Source: Natrinema mahii
Lineage (GTDB): Archaea; Halobacteriota; Halobacteria; Halobacteriales; Natrialbaceae
Length of the DNA stretch: 64,000 nucleotides
Assembly: GCA_000690595.2 (NCBI GenBank)
Contig: JHUT02000002.1
Span: 62,001 to 126,000, forward strand
Direction of reading: 5' to 3'
Positions 8,688 through 18,158 of this stretch are shown here, piece after piece (position 1 is the stretch's first letter; each line of letters begins with the position of its first letter). The translations under genes and the position numbers were made by a program. Under the pieces are notes generated by a model. It saw only the letters and a program-made list of their open reading frames with translations, did not search any database and was not told the origin of the DNA.

Positions 8688-9218
8688 TTACCAAACCCTC
8701 ACGACGAGCCGACACGCGGGCTCGCAGTCGGTTGATGCGTCGAACGTAACGATACGTGCCGATATTTCGGCCGGCTGGTCGTCGTAGCGGTCACCGCCTG
8801 CCTTGACTCTCGTTCCGTCCTCGAGATTCCAGACGGTCACGTTGACCTTGTCTACCCTGACCTCATCGGACGATCGGAGTCCGAGTTCGGATTGTAAGTC
8901 CGCCGCGGTGAACTTGTCGAATTTGGTATCGTCGATCTCGTTCGGCGTTTCGGTCGAGGCGTTGCTGACGATCCGATCGGCGATCCGATCGGCCTGTGCC
9001 GTCTCCGCGCCGCCGACCGACGAGTCAAAGGGCGTCACGACCGACGGCAAGAACAGAAAGACGAACGCGATCGCCAGCAGGAAGAGACCGATCCCGACGG
9101 CGAAGTCCTGCGTGGTCTGGCCCCGATCGCGCGCGGTTGCCGACCGACTCGAGGCCACCAGCGGTCCGCGGTCGTCCCCTCGATCTTGGCGTCGATCGCG
9201 CGTTCGGTCCCCGGTCAT
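8688..9218 (-). CDS. Pilin-like membrane protein (DUF7287-type)
   Basis: 176 aa, taking the ATG at 9218 (one base downstream of the pilC stop); an in-frame extension of 16 residues upstream lies inside pilC and is unlikely. A basic 30-residue head ends in ARDRGQTTQ, then a hydrophobic segment (FAVGIGLFLLAIAFVFLFL). The outer domain has two close cysteines (DCEPACR). It is the first of five pilin-like genes after pilC. Confidence 0.73.
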   Translation of the reverse strand: MTGDRTRDRRQDRGDDRGPLVASSRSATARDRGQTTQDFAVGIGLFLLAIAFVFLFLPSVVTPFDSSVGGAETAQADRIADRIVSNASTETPNEIDDTKFDKFTAADLQSELGLRSSDEVRVDKVNVTVWNLEDGTRVKAGGDRYDDQPAEISARIVTFDASTDCEPACRLVVRVW

Positions 9219-9219
9219 G

Positions 9220-11283
9220 TTAGGCCACCAGCGTCCAGCCGATGAGTGCGATTGCGGACAGTCCAACCGCGTACTTCAGGCCGCTCAGCAGGTCCGCGTC
9301 CCGGATGTAGCCACAGATGAACCCGGAGATGATCGCCTGCAGCGTCACCGCATGGAAGAACAACACCGACAGCATGTTGACGTCGATGTTCTCGCTCAGG
9401 TTCGCACCCTGCATCGCACCGCCGCCAGCGGCCCCGCCACCGCCACCGCTGTCGCCGGTCTCGAGCCCGGCCATCGTGTCGATAAACTGGGTCTTGAGGA
9501 TCGCGATCACCGCGAGCACGGTCATGAACGTCATGATGATGATCACGATCTGCATGCGGGTTCGGGATTTGCGCTCGCGTTCGATGTCGTCGTGGTTCTC
9601 GCTGGCGGTTGCGGCCGTCCGGAGGACGTCCGAAATCTGGTTTGACGCTTCCTGGGCCTCGGTGATCAGCCGCGTCGTCCGGGCCAGCCGCGGGATGTGA
9701 TACTTGTTGTTGAATTCGATGAGCGCCTCCGTCAGGCTCATCCCGTAGTTGACCTTGGTGTGCATCATCTCGAACTCCCGCGCTAATTTGCCGCTCGTGG
9801 TGTCCGAGACGGCCTTGAGCGACTCCAGCAACGTCAGCCCCGTGTCGTTGGAACTCGAGAGCTTCCGGAGGTCCTCCGAGAGCTTGTTGACGACGGCGTT
9901 TCTGTGCCGGACGTTCCACTCCCGGAAGATCGAGAGCGGCAGCGCCGTGATATACAGCGGCACGTAGAGATAGATGAACGTCCCCCAGATCGGGGCGTCG
10001 AGCATCTCGTCCCACGAGGTCGGGGCGGAGCCGTTTACCATCGCCGTGACGACGATGACCAGTGCGAGCGGGACGGTCAGTACGAGGGTGACGAGCGGAT
10101 GGTCCCGGAAGAAGAGGTGGGGTTGGCGCAGGACTTCGATCGTCTCGTGGGTTCCCTCTCGGTTCTTGATCCGGTCGAAGACGCTGTGTTCGCCGGTGAA
10201 CTGCTCGACGAGGCCGAGACTCAGCAGGCCGCCCTCCTGTCCCGTTTCGGTCCGCTGGTCGGTGTTGCCCATCGTGAGATAGCCGTCACCGGGCTCGTCG
10301 TGTTTGACCGTCGAGACCAACACCATGAACCCCACCCCGATCATCGGGATCAGGCCGTAAACGACCATATACAGCATCTGGTCCGAGACGTCGGCGTTCG
10401 GGATCATCTGCATGATCACCATGATGATGATCAGCAACAGCGGGAACAGCGACAGCGTCATGTACATCTCGCCGAACAGCTCGAGCGTCTCGAGGGTCAG
10501 CTCCTGTTCCTGCTTGGCGGTCCGCATGTGCTTTTCCTTCTTGTCCTCGAGGAAGCTCTCCATGTCACCGCCGCTGTTGACGATCGAGAGCATGTCGGTC
10601 AAAAACTGCGAGAGATCGTCGCTGGGCGTTTCCAGGGCCTGCTTGCGGATCGCCGTCCGGTAGTCGATATCGAAGTACTCGGTCTCCTTGACGATGCTTT
10701 GGAACTCCCGGGCGACTTCGCCGTAGGTGTCGTCGGCCTCGGCCATCGCCTCGATGATCTCGAGTTGGTTCAGGCCGCCGACCGAGAGGGCATACATGAA
10801 CGAGACCGAGTCGGTCAACAGCATGTTGATCTCGCGTTTCCGGCTCGAGGCCCGCGAGTAGGGGATCGCGACCATCGAGCCGAACCCGAACGCGAAGCCG
10901 ATCGAGCCGAAGATGAGACCGCTGAAGAAGACGACCGCGGGGACCCGAAGAAGGTTGATGAGATCGAGTAACAGTCCCTCCCCGACCGGAATCCCGATCA
11001 GCGGCTCGTTCGCGAGGAGGCCGAGCGCGAAGAGCCCGTAGCCGATCATCAGCCCGATCAACCAGAGGCTCAGTCCGCTGATGAAGCCGATACCGAGCGC
11101 CCGGGAGAGGTAGAGTTCGACCGTGTCGGTCATCCGGGCCTGCGCGAGTTTCGTCTCGACGTCCGCGACGAACTCGCTGTCCTCACCGAATAGTCGGTCG
11201 TAGAGCGGGTAGAACCGATCACCGAGGGCGTCGGAACTCGCCGACATCCCCGTCCCGCCGCTGTCGTCCCGTTGGAGGCTCAT
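9220..11283 (-). CDS. pilC: Archaeal pilus assembly membrane protein PilC (TadC/GspF family)
   Basis: 687 aa. The polytopic platform protein on which PilB acts during pilus assembly. Two GspF-type cytoplasmic helical domains are present (about residues 175-265 and 475-570), each followed by hydrophobic segments; further hydrophobic segments lie near the N-terminus and C-terminus, about nine in all. The duplicated-domain architecture and length match haloarchaeal PilC proteins. Its ATG overlaps the pilB stop (ATGA), so the two are translated together. Confidence 0.92.
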   Translation of the reverse strand: MSLQRDDSGGTGMSASSDALGDRFYPLYDRLFGEDSEFVADVETKLAQARMTDTVELYLSRALGIGFISGLSLWLIGLMIGYGLFALGLLANEPLIGIPVGEGLLLDLINLLRVPAVVFFSGLIFGSIGFAFGFGSMVAIPYSRASSRKREINMLLTDSVSFMYALSVGGLNQLEIIEAMAEADDTYGEVAREFQSIVKETEYFDIDYRTAIRKQALETPSDDLSQFLTDMLSIVNSGGDMESFLEDKKEKHMRTAKQEQELTLETLELFGEMYMTLSLFPLLLIIIMVIMQMIPNADVSDQMLYMVVYGLIPMIGVGFMVLVSTVKHDEPGDGYLTMGNTDQRTETGQEGGLLSLGLVEQFTGEHSVFDRIKNREGTHETIEVLRQPHLFFRDHPLVTLVLTVPLALVIVVTAMVNGSAPTSWDEMLDAPIWGTFIYLYVPLYITALPLSIFREWNVRHRNAVVNKLSEDLRKLSSSNDTGLTLLESLKAVSDTTSGKLAREFEMMHTKVNYGMSLTEALIEFNNKYHIPRLARTTRLITEAQEASNQISDVLRTAATASENHDDIERERKSRTRMQIVIIIMTFMTVLAVIAILKTQFIDTMAGLETGDSGGGGGAAGGGAMQGANLSENIDVNMLSVLFFHAVTLQAIISGFICGYIRDADLLSGLKYAVGLSAIALIGWTLVA

Positions 11284-14200
11284 GTGTCACCGTCCTCGTT
11301 CGCATCGTCCGCGTCGAAGATGCCGTCTTCGTCGCTCGATTCGTCTTCCTCATCCCTGAATATCGTCTCGTCATCGTCGTCACCGCCGTCGAAGAGCGAG
11401 CCGTCGTCATCGTCGTCGTCGGCCTCGTCGCTGAAGATCGAGTCCGACCCCCCGCCGAAGATCGACTCCTCGTCCGCCGCGGAGTCGTCGCCCCCGGCAG
11501 ACGGGTCGGTCGGCGTCGAGCCGTCCGTTGACGACGCCGTCTCGTCCGACGACTCGAGTGCGTCGTCGCCGGGACCGGTGTCGGTCTCGCCCGCGGGCTC
11601 GTCGTTCGTATCCGCGGCAGTCGAGTCGGAAGCGGTTTCGTCCCCGTCGCCGCTATCGGGGTCGTCCGGCGGGTCCGAACCGCTTTCGTCGATCTCGATC
11701 GTCGGCGGTTCGACCGCCGTTGCGTCCGCGGGCGCGTCGTCGGTCCCCTCGTCGGCGGCGTCGGTCGCTCCCGCGTCGTCCGACGACGGCTCGCCGACGT
11801 CGATCGTCGGTGGCTCCGGCTCCGACGGTGACGACTCGTCGGCGTCGGTTTTCCCCGACTGTGCGGCCGTCTCGCTCGAGGCGGTCCCATCGGTCGCCGA
11901 TGCGTCCGTCGATGTGGCCGACGCGGTGTCGCTGTCGGGGGCGTCCGAGGGGGCGTCGCCCTGCGGGCTTCCCTCGCGTCCCCCGCCGTCGTCCGATTCC
12001 GGATCGAAGATCGAGTCGAGATCGTCCCCGGGGAACATCGAATCGAAGCCGGAGGTGTCGGGCCGGCCCGCGGCGGCCCCGTCCTCACCGGCCGGCTCTC
12101 CCAGTTCGTCGATCGTCTCGCCCATATCGTCGAACAGGCCGCCCAAGTCGCCGTCTTCGGCGTCTTCGGTCGGCAGCAAGGTCGAGTCGCCGTCGGATTG
12201 TCCCGCCGACATCGCGCTGTCGGCGGCGGCCGACCGGCTCGCGGCCCGCGATCGATCCGATCCACTGTCCGCGGCCGCCGTCGACGCCTCGGCGTCGGCT
12301 CCGGCTGTGACCGGCGATTCATCGCTCGAGGGGGCGCCGCTGCCTGCCGCCGCGTCGTCGGTACTCGGTTCGGGCCCGGCAATTCCGCCGGCATCGGAAG
12401 CCGTGTCCGCCGAGGAACCGGCGGCGTCGGCCTCGATACCGTCACCGCCCGTCCCGGTCCCGTCGTCATCCCCGATCTCGAAGCCGGTGTCTTCGCTGAG
12501 CCACGCCGGTTCGTCGACGGCCTCGTCGTCGCCTTCGACGGCGAACGTCGCGTCGCTGTCGCCGAGTTCCCACTCCGTGTCGTCGACGTTCTCGTCGACA
12601 TCACCCTCGAAGTCGAACTCGTCGCTGTCGGCCCGGTCGACCTCGATCGTGCGTTCCTCCTCGACGTCGCCGAGCGCGCTCGCGAGTCCGCTCGGTACCT
12701 TGCCGCGGTACTCCTCGAACAGCGACTCTTCGGCGCGTTCGAGGATGTCCATCGAGAGGTTGTACGTCTCGTCGGTCGCCTCCGGCCGGGGGACCAACTC
12801 CTCTTTCTCCTGGTCGACGTCGATCAGGACGCTCTCCATCTCGCGGAGGTCTTCGAGGCTGTCCTCGAGTTGACCGTTCGCGATCAGCGTCAGGATTGTG
12901 TCCGGATCGTTGATAAAGGCCTGCACGGTCGCGGCGACCTGCGCGTAGGTGTTCAGTCCGTTCTTGATGAGATAGGCGAGGATGACCTCTCGCTTGAACA
13001 GTTCCTCCTCGAGCTTCTCCGTACTCCACCCGCGGTCGAACTGGATCTCCTCCAAGGTGTTCGAGTCCCCCATCTTGAGGAACTCGTCGGTCTCGGCCTG
13101 CCACTGATAGACGTCCTGAACGTTGATCTCGTCGTGTTCGGCCTCGTAATGGTTGATCTCGGTCAGGGACTTGTTCCGGCGGACCTTGCGTCCCTGCACC
13201 CGGGTCTGGGTCTGGATCGAGACCAGGTCCAGGGCGGTGAACATCGTCTTCGAGACGTTGATCGGATCCGTGGTGAACCGCTTGAGGACCTCGTCGACGG
13301 AGTCGGCGTGGAAGGTCGTATACGTGGTGTGACCGGTCGACATGACCTGAAACAGCGTTCGACCCTCCTCGCCCCGGATCTCACCCATGACGATGTAGTC
13401 GGGTCGCTGTCGGAGCGCGGCCTCCAGCAGGTCGAACTCGTCGACGTCGCCCTGCTCGTCGTCGGCGAACGACGGGCGGGTCACGCTGGCGATCCAGTTG
13501 CGCTGTGGCAGTTCGACCTCACGGGTGTCCTCGATCGAGACGATCTTCGCGCTGCTTGGGATAAATAGCGAGACGGCGTTCAGCGAGGTGGTCTTCCCCG
13601 AGGCGGTACCCCCGGCGAAGATCAGGCTCTTGTGGTTCTCGATGGCCAGCCAGAGGAAGGCCATCTCGTCCAGGCTAAAGGTGTTCCAGTTGATGAGGTC
13701 GATCGGCGTGAACGGGACGTCCTTGAACTGGCGGATGGTGTAGTTGGTCCCGTGGTCAGACACCTCCTCGCCGAGGGTCAACTGGGCGCGCGAGCCGTCG
13801 GGCAGGGTCGCGTCGACCTGCGGGAGCCGCTTACTGATACCTTTCCCCGAGCGCTGGGCCAGTTTGACGACGAAGTCGTCGAGTTCGTCTTTCCCGTGGT
13901 AGATGTTCGTGATGATCTGTTCGTACTCCGAGTGATAGACGAACACCGGCGAGTTGTAGCCGTCGACGGAGATGTCCTCGACGTTGATGTCGTGTTTGAT
14001 CCCGTCGATCCGTTCGTAGCCGATGAAGTCGCGTTTGAGCAGGTACAGCAGCTTCTCGACCTGATACTCGCTCAACGTGTCCGGATCGTCCGCGAGAATC
14101 GCCGGCTCGGGCCGGACTTCGATCCCCTCGAGTTGACTCGGACCGACGTCTTCGATTTCGACGTCCTCCGGATCGTCGAAGAGGCCACGGAGCGTCTCGA

Positions 14201-15242
14201 GCATGCTTTTCGACGCCTTCTCGGAGGTCGCCTCGAAGAGATCGTACCGCTCGAGCAGCCGCCGGGTTTCGTCTTCGATGACCGTCCGCCGGCCGTCCTC
14301 GGTCGCTTTCTCCTTGATTCCGTCCTCGGAGTACTTGATGGCCGTCCTGAGTTTGCCCGAGAGGAACTCCTTGAGCTCCGTCTCGATCTCGTTCTGGTAG
14401 GGCTCGACCATGTAGTACTTCTTCTCGTTTTCCTTCTCCGAGTGGAAGATGACGACGAAGGCGTAGGGTTTGTTGACCCAGTAGCGCTCGACCTCCTGGA
14501 AGTGGGTCTTCTTCTCGAAGGGGACCGCTTTCTCGAGATCGTATCGGTTCGAGACGGTCGTGTTGCCAGCCGCCGTCGAGAAGAACTCGTCTTCCTCGAT
14601 CTCGTCCTGAATGTTGACGGTCCGTTCCTCGACGATGTCGTCGAGTTCCAATGCGGCGTCGTTGCCCGCCGCGAGCCGGTTTGCGAGGATCTCGGGATCG
14701 AAACCGAGCGCGTCCTCCTCGTCGTGACGGACGATCTCGCCGTCGCCGTCCCGCGGCCGGCTCCCGTCATCCTCGTAGTAGTACTCCCACTTGTAGTGTT
14801 CCCAGGTCCAGGTGTCCTTGACGACCGGCGTCGTCTCGGGGTTGGCGTACTCCCAGTAGGCGTCCCAGATCGCCTCGCCGTTGTCCCCCGCGGTCGGCAG
14901 GACCGTCTCGTCGAGGTCGTCGGGGTGGTGGCCGAGGTATTCCTCGGGATCGAACGCGACGTCGTTCCAGTCGTCCCCGCTCGGGACGACCGATCTCACG
15001 TCCTCGTCGGTGTCGAGCCCGAGCTGGTCGTCACCCTCAGCGGGCTCGTCCGGGTACAGGTCGGCGACTTCGTCCCCGTGCCCGTGTTCCTCCATGAACG
15101 CTTCCCACGTGTACTCGCCAACGCGGACCCGCGAGTCTCGTTCCGACGGCTCGTGGGCCCGCTCGTCCTCCGACGCAGGGTCGGATGCCTCCCCCTCAGA
15201 AAAGTCCCCGGCATCCGATTGGTCGGCCTCGTCAATAGCCAT
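11280..15242 (-). CDS. pilB: Pilus assembly ATPase PilB with long acidic C-terminal tail
   Basis: 1320 aa from the ATG at 15242; a GTG seven codons further up is also possible. Secretion-superfamily ATPase that powers pilus extension. Walker A GGTASGKTT near residue 541, Asp box SIEDTREVELP, Walker B DYIVMGEIRGEE near residue 615 and His box STGHTTYTTFHADS are all intact. Residues 1-110 are acidic. From about residue 870 to the end runs a 450-residue tail of Asp, Ser, Glu, Gly, Ala and Thr with no evident fold, much longer than the ATPase needs. First gene of the pil operon. Confidence 0.93.
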   Translation of the reverse strand: MAIDEADQSDAGDFSEGEASDPASEDERAHEPSERDSRVRVGEYTWEAFMEEHGHGDEVADLYPDEPAEGDDQLGLDTDEDVRSVVPSGDDWNDVAFDPEEYLGHHPDDLDETVLPTAGDNGEAIWDAYWEYANPETTPVVKDTWTWEHYKWEYYYEDDGSRPRDGDGEIVRHDEEDALGFDPEILANRLAAGNDAALELDDIVEERTVNIQDEIEEDEFFSTAAGNTTVSNRYDLEKAVPFEKKTHFQEVERYWVNKPYAFVVIFHSEKENEKKYYMVEPYQNEIETELKEFLSGKLRTAIKYSEDGIKEKATEDGRRTVIEDETRRLLERYDLFEATSEKASKSMLETLRGLFDDPEDVEIEDVGPSQLEGIEVRPEPAILADDPDTLSEYQVEKLLYLLKRDFIGYERIDGIKHDINVEDISVDGYNSPVFVYHSEYEQIITNIYHGKDELDDFVVKLAQRSGKGISKRLPQVDATLPDGSRAQLTLGEEVSDHGTNYTIRQFKDVPFTPIDLINWNTFSLDEMAFLWLAIENHKSLIFAGGTASGKTTSLNAVSLFIPSSAKIVSIEDTREVELPQRNWIASVTRPSFADDEQGDVDEFDLLEAALRQRPDYIVMGEIRGEEGRTLFQVMSTGHTTYTTFHADSVDEVLKRFTTDPINVSKTMFTALDLVSIQTQTRVQGRKVRRNKSLTEINHYEAEHDEINVQDVYQWQAETDEFLKMGDSNTLEEIQFDRGWSTEKLEEELFKREVILAYLIKNGLNTYAQVAATVQAFINDPDTILTLIANGQLEDSLEDLREMESVLIDVDQEKEELVPRPEATDETYNLSMDILERAEESLFEEYRGKVPSGLASALGDVEEERTIEVDRADSDEFDFEGDVDENVDDTEWELGDSDATFAVEGDDEAVDEPAWLSEDTGFEIGDDDGTGTGGDGIEADAAGSSADTASDAGGIAGPEPSTDDAAAGSGAPSSDESPVTAGADAEASTAAADSGSDRSRAASRSAAADSAMSAGQSDGDSTLLPTEDAEDGDLGGLFDDMGETIDELGEPAGEDGAAAGRPDTSGFDSMFPGDDLDSIFDPESDDGGGREGSPQGDAPSDAPDSDTASATSTDASATDGTASSETAAQSGKTDADESSPSEPEPPTIDVGEPSSDDAGATDAADEGTDDAPADATAVEPPTIEIDESGSDPPDDPDSGDGDETASDSTAADTNDEPAGETDTGPGDDALESSDETASSTDGSTPTDPSAGGDDSAADEESIFGGGSDSIFSDEADDDDDDGSLFDGGDDDDETIFRDEEDESSDEDGIFDADDANEDGDT

Positions 15243-15458
15243 TGCCCCTACTCGAACGCTCACCCCTCAAAAAATTCATCCGCCCATTACCAGTTCTGAT
15301 AATTCACTGACCAGCCGTTTTCTATCGGTTACGGGTCGCTCGAGGCCGATTTAGGTTTGCCGGTTGACACGCGTACAACGCGACCCTTGGCTGCAGACGC
15401 CGGTCGACGGCCGGCGGCGCGAAAAGCTTGACGTGGCTACCCACGAAACGGAGGACCG
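15243..15458. promoter_or_regulatory. Divergent promoter region between pilB and the SDR gene
   Basis: 216 bases with no gene. It is locally AT-richer near 15270-15320. For pilB (minus) a TATA-like GAATTATC lies near 15297-15304. For the dehydrogenase (plus) GAAAAGCTTG at 15421-15430 is a TATA-like site and GGAGGA just ahead of the ATG is a ribosome site. No clear inverted repeat operator was found. Confidence 0.45.
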
Positions 15459-16226
15459 ATGAGCGAACTCTTCGATCTCGAGGGGCGAGTCGCAGTGGTA
15501 ACGGGCGGCGGCCGCGGCATCGGCCGCGCGATCGCGGTCGAACTGGCCAATGCCGGTGCGGCGGTCGTCCCGAGCGCCCGGTCGACGGACGAGATCGAGG
15601 CCGTGACGGCGGATATCGAGGACGCGGGCGGTGACGCCCTCGCCGTCCCCGCGGACGTGACCGACGCCGATGCCGTGGGCGACGTGATCGATCTGGCCGC
15701 CGACGAGTTCGGCGGCGTCGACATCGTCGTCAACAACGCCGGCTTCAATCCCGACGACGCACTGGGTCGACCCGAGGACGTCGAGACTGAGAGCCTCGAT
15801 CGGGTGCTAGACGTCAACCTGAACGGGGCCTACGAGGTCACTCACGCCGCCGCCGACCACCTCCTCGCAAGCGATGGCGGCTCCGTCATCAACGTCGCCA
15901 GCGTCGGCGGGTTGGTCGGTCTGCCGCGCCAACACCCCTACGTCGCCTCGAAACACGGACTGGTCGGCCTCACGAAGAGCATGTCGCTGGACTGGGCCCC
16001 CGAGGTTCGGGTCAACGCCGTCGCGCCGGGCTACGTCTCGACGGAGCTGACCGCGGACCTCGAGGGGAACGATCGGCTCCGCCAGTCGATCATCGACCGC
16101 ACGCCACTGGATCGGTTCGCCGATCCCGAGGAGATCGCCGGCCCGGTCGTCTTTCTCGCGAGCGACGCCGCCAGCTACGTGACCGGCTCCGTCCTCGCGG
16201 CCGACGGCGGCTGGACGGCCCGATAG
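15459..16226 (+). CDS. Short-chain dehydrogenase/reductase (FabG-like)
   Basis: 255 aa classical SDR. NAD(P)-binding motif TGGGRGIG at residues 15-22, NNAG at about residue 90, catalytic Ser in INVASVGG and Tyr/Lys in PYVASKHG (YxxxK). The C-terminus ends in TGSVLAADGGWTAR, the usual SDR closing motif. The start is preceded by GGAGGA. A 3-ketoacyl reductase or polyol/alcohol dehydrogenase role is possible; the substrate cannot be read from sequence. The next gene, 156 bases on, is an acyl-CoA dehydrogenase. Confidence 0.9.
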   Translation: MSELFDLEGRVAVVTGGGRGIGRAIAVELANAGAAVVPSARSTDEIEAVTADIEDAGGDALAVPADVTDADAVGDVIDLAADEFGGVDIVVNNAGFNPDDALGRPEDVETESLDRVLDVNLNGAYEVTHAAADHLLASDGGSVINVASVGGLVGLPRQHPYVASKHGLVGLTKSMSLDWAPEVRVNAVAPGYVSTELTADLEGNDRLRQSIIDRTPLDRFADPEEIAGPVVFLASDAASYVTGSVLAADGGWTAR

Positions 16227-16382
16227 CCCCGCTTCCGTCGTCCAAGCCATCGCGGGACGATACCACCGTTCCCGAACCGATCACGTTCGGCTCGCATAAC
16301 TCTTCATCAAAAATCATGGGGGTAGTTGTGACCGCGTGGGGGTTCTCCAAACCCTTAGCCGTCGATCGGGGGTATCCCCACT

Positions 16383-17624
16383 ATGCGCTACAATGACAGT
16401 GACCAAGCACGCGAGGTCGCATCGCGTGCCAACGACTTGATGGAGGAGGTCGTCCTCCCGATCGAACGCGACCGAGCCGGCGGGATGGCCGTCTCGAGCG
16501 GCACCATCGCGGAACTTCGCGAAGCCGCCCGCGAGTACGACGTGTATGCCCCCCAGATCCCCGAGGAGTACGGCGGCATGGGGCTTTCCTTCCGCGATTC
16601 GCTGCCGGCCTTCGAAGAGGCGGGCCGAAGTCTGCTCGGACAGATCGCGATGCGGGTCGACGCTCCCGACGAGGGGAACATGCACCTGCTCGAGCTGGCC
16701 GGCGACGAACTGCAGAAAGAGACCTACCTCGAGCCGCTCGTCCAGGGAGAGATCAAGTCCGGCTTCTCGATGACCGAACCGATGCAGGGCGCGGGCTCGG
16801 ACCCGAAGATGATCCAGACGACCGCCGAGAAAGACGGCGACGAGTGGGTCATCGACGGCCACAAGTGGTGGACGACCCAAGGCGTCGAGGCCGACGTGCT
16901 GATCGTCCTCGCTCGAACCGATCCCGAGGCTCACCCCTACGAGGCTTGTTCGCTCTTCCTCGTCCCCGCCGACGCCGACGGCGTCGAGGTCATCCGCGAC
17001 GTTCCCCACATGGGCGGCGGCAATCACGGCACGTCCCACGCCGAGATTCGCTACGAGAACGTCCGCGTCCCCGAGGAGCACCTGCTGGGCGAACTGAACG
17101 AGGGCTTTACCCACGCACAGGAACGGCTCGGTCCCGCCCGGCTCACACACTGTATGCGCTACTCCGGGATGGCCCAGCGGTCGCTGGACATCGCGAAGGC
17201 CTACATCAGCGAGCGCCAGGGCTTCGATTCGACGCTGTCGGACAAGCAGTCGCTTCGGCACCGGATCGCCGACGCCGAGACGAAACTCCACATGGCCCGG
17301 ACCGGCATCCGCGACGCCGCCGACCGGATCGCCGCCGGTGACGAGGCCCGCATCCCCGTCTCCATGTGCAAGGTCTTCTCTGCCAACGTCACCCAAGACG
17401 CCATCGACCTCGCAGTGCAGTGTTGCGGTGCCAACGGCATCGGCAAGGACCTCCCGCTGTCGGACTTCTACGAATCCGTCCGCCAGTTCCGCATCGTCGA
17501 CGGTGCCGACGAAGTCCATCGCCGAGTCATCGCCCGCGCCGCCTTCGAGGACGTCCCCGAGGAAGAACTCGAGCCGCTGACCCGCTTTGGCGATCCGAAC
17601 CGGGACCGAAGCGCCGACCACTGA
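16383..17624 (+). CDS. Acyl-CoA dehydrogenase, ACAD10/11-like
   Basis: 413 aa flavoprotein that would oxidise an acyl-CoA to the enoyl-CoA. Flavin/substrate block SGFSMTEPMQGAGSDP and WTTQG are in place. At the position where most family members have the catalytic Glu (YEG), this protein has Asp in RIVDGADEVHRR, the form typical of ACAD10/11-type enzymes. A TATA-like ACCCTTAGCC (16351-16360) stands about 28 bases ahead, and the short inverted repeat GGGG-GTAT-CCCC lies at the expected transcription start. Confidence 0.9.
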   Translation: MRYNDSDQAREVASRANDLMEEVVLPIERDRAGGMAVSSGTIAELREAAREYDVYAPQIPEEYGGMGLSFRDSLPAFEEAGRSLLGQIAMRVDAPDEGNMHLLELAGDELQKETYLEPLVQGEIKSGFSMTEPMQGAGSDPKMIQTTAEKDGDEWVIDGHKWWTTQGVEADVLIVLARTDPEAHPYEACSLFLVPADADGVEVIRDVPHMGGGNHGTSHAEIRYENVRVPEEHLLGELNEGFTHAQERLGPARLTHCMRYSGMAQRSLDIAKAYISERQGFDSTLSDKQSLRHRIADAETKLHMARTGIRDAADRIAAGDEARIPVSMCKVFSANVTQDAIDLAVQCCGANGIGKDLPLSDFYESVRQFRIVDGADEVHRRVIARAAFEDVPEEELEPLTRFGDPNRDRSADH

Positions 17625-17835
17625 CAGGCCGTTCGCTGCGCCGCTTTTCTCCGACCCCCGTCGGATCCCGCTTCCCGCCCTCTCGAGTGGCACGATCGGC
17701 TAGGGGCGGACTCGTTGGTCACGGCCCGAATCCCCTCCCGTGTCGTCGCCTCGAGAGTCGGCCATCGGGGTGCGACTGGCGAGCGATTTCGACCGTGATC
17801 GCCTCGAGGACGTGAACGGCAGGCATAGCGGTTCA
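17625..17835. other. Intergenic stretch before the tRNA-flanking repeat
   Basis: No credible gene, promoter or structured element seen in these 211 bases. Together with the repeat that follows, this makes a 534-base region without a protein gene between the acyl-CoA dehydrogenase and tRNA-Arg. Confidence 0.6.
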
Positions 17836-18141
17836 CTCCCTGTTCGCTGTCTGGGCGGGCGGGATTCGAACCACGCGAACGGCTCGCTTCGCTCGCCGTT
17901 CTCTCATTCGAATTCCGCCACACCGGTTCACTCGCCACTCCCTGTTCGCTGTCTGGGCGGGCGAGACTCGAACCACGCGAACGGCTCGCTTCGCTCGCCG
18001 TTCTCTCATTCGAATTCCGCCACGCCGGTTCACTCGCCACTCCCTGTTCGCTGTCTGGGCGGGCGAGATTCGAACCACGCGAACGGCTCGCTTCGCTCGC
18101 CGTTCTCTCATTCGAATCCCGCCACGCCGGTTCACTCGCCA
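17836..18141 (-). repeat. Three 102-base tandem repeats on the 3' side of tRNA-Arg
   Basis: Three near-identical units begin at 17836, 17938 and 18040 (period exactly 102), ending 18 bases from the tRNA 3' end. Each unit holds an inverted pair of T-arm-like sequences: in the third copy the arms are 18061-18074 and 18111-18123 (12 of 13 pairs), with an inner GAACGGC/GCCGTTC stem between. The outward arm reads GGTTCGAATC on the tRNA strand, the same as the tRNA's own T-loop region, 104 bases away. Open reading frames on both strands here are by-products of the repeat. Possibly tRNA-derived or an integration-site remnant; function unknown. Confidence 0.88.
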
Positions 18142-18158
18142 CTCCGTGGCTCGTTGTA

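Noticed and set aside
11272-12873. Long plus-strand frame, Ser-rich, opposite pilB
   Set aside because: It is the mirror of the acidic Asp/Ser tail of pilB; codon bias and absence of any motif show it is a shadow.
16369-16379. GGGG-GTAT-CCCC ahead of the acyl-CoA dehydrogenase as a firm operator
   Set aside because: Four-base arms of a single nucleotide type are too common here to claim.
17836-18141. CRISPR array at the 102-base repeats
   Set aside because: Repeats are directly adjoining with no unique spacers, and no cas genes are present.
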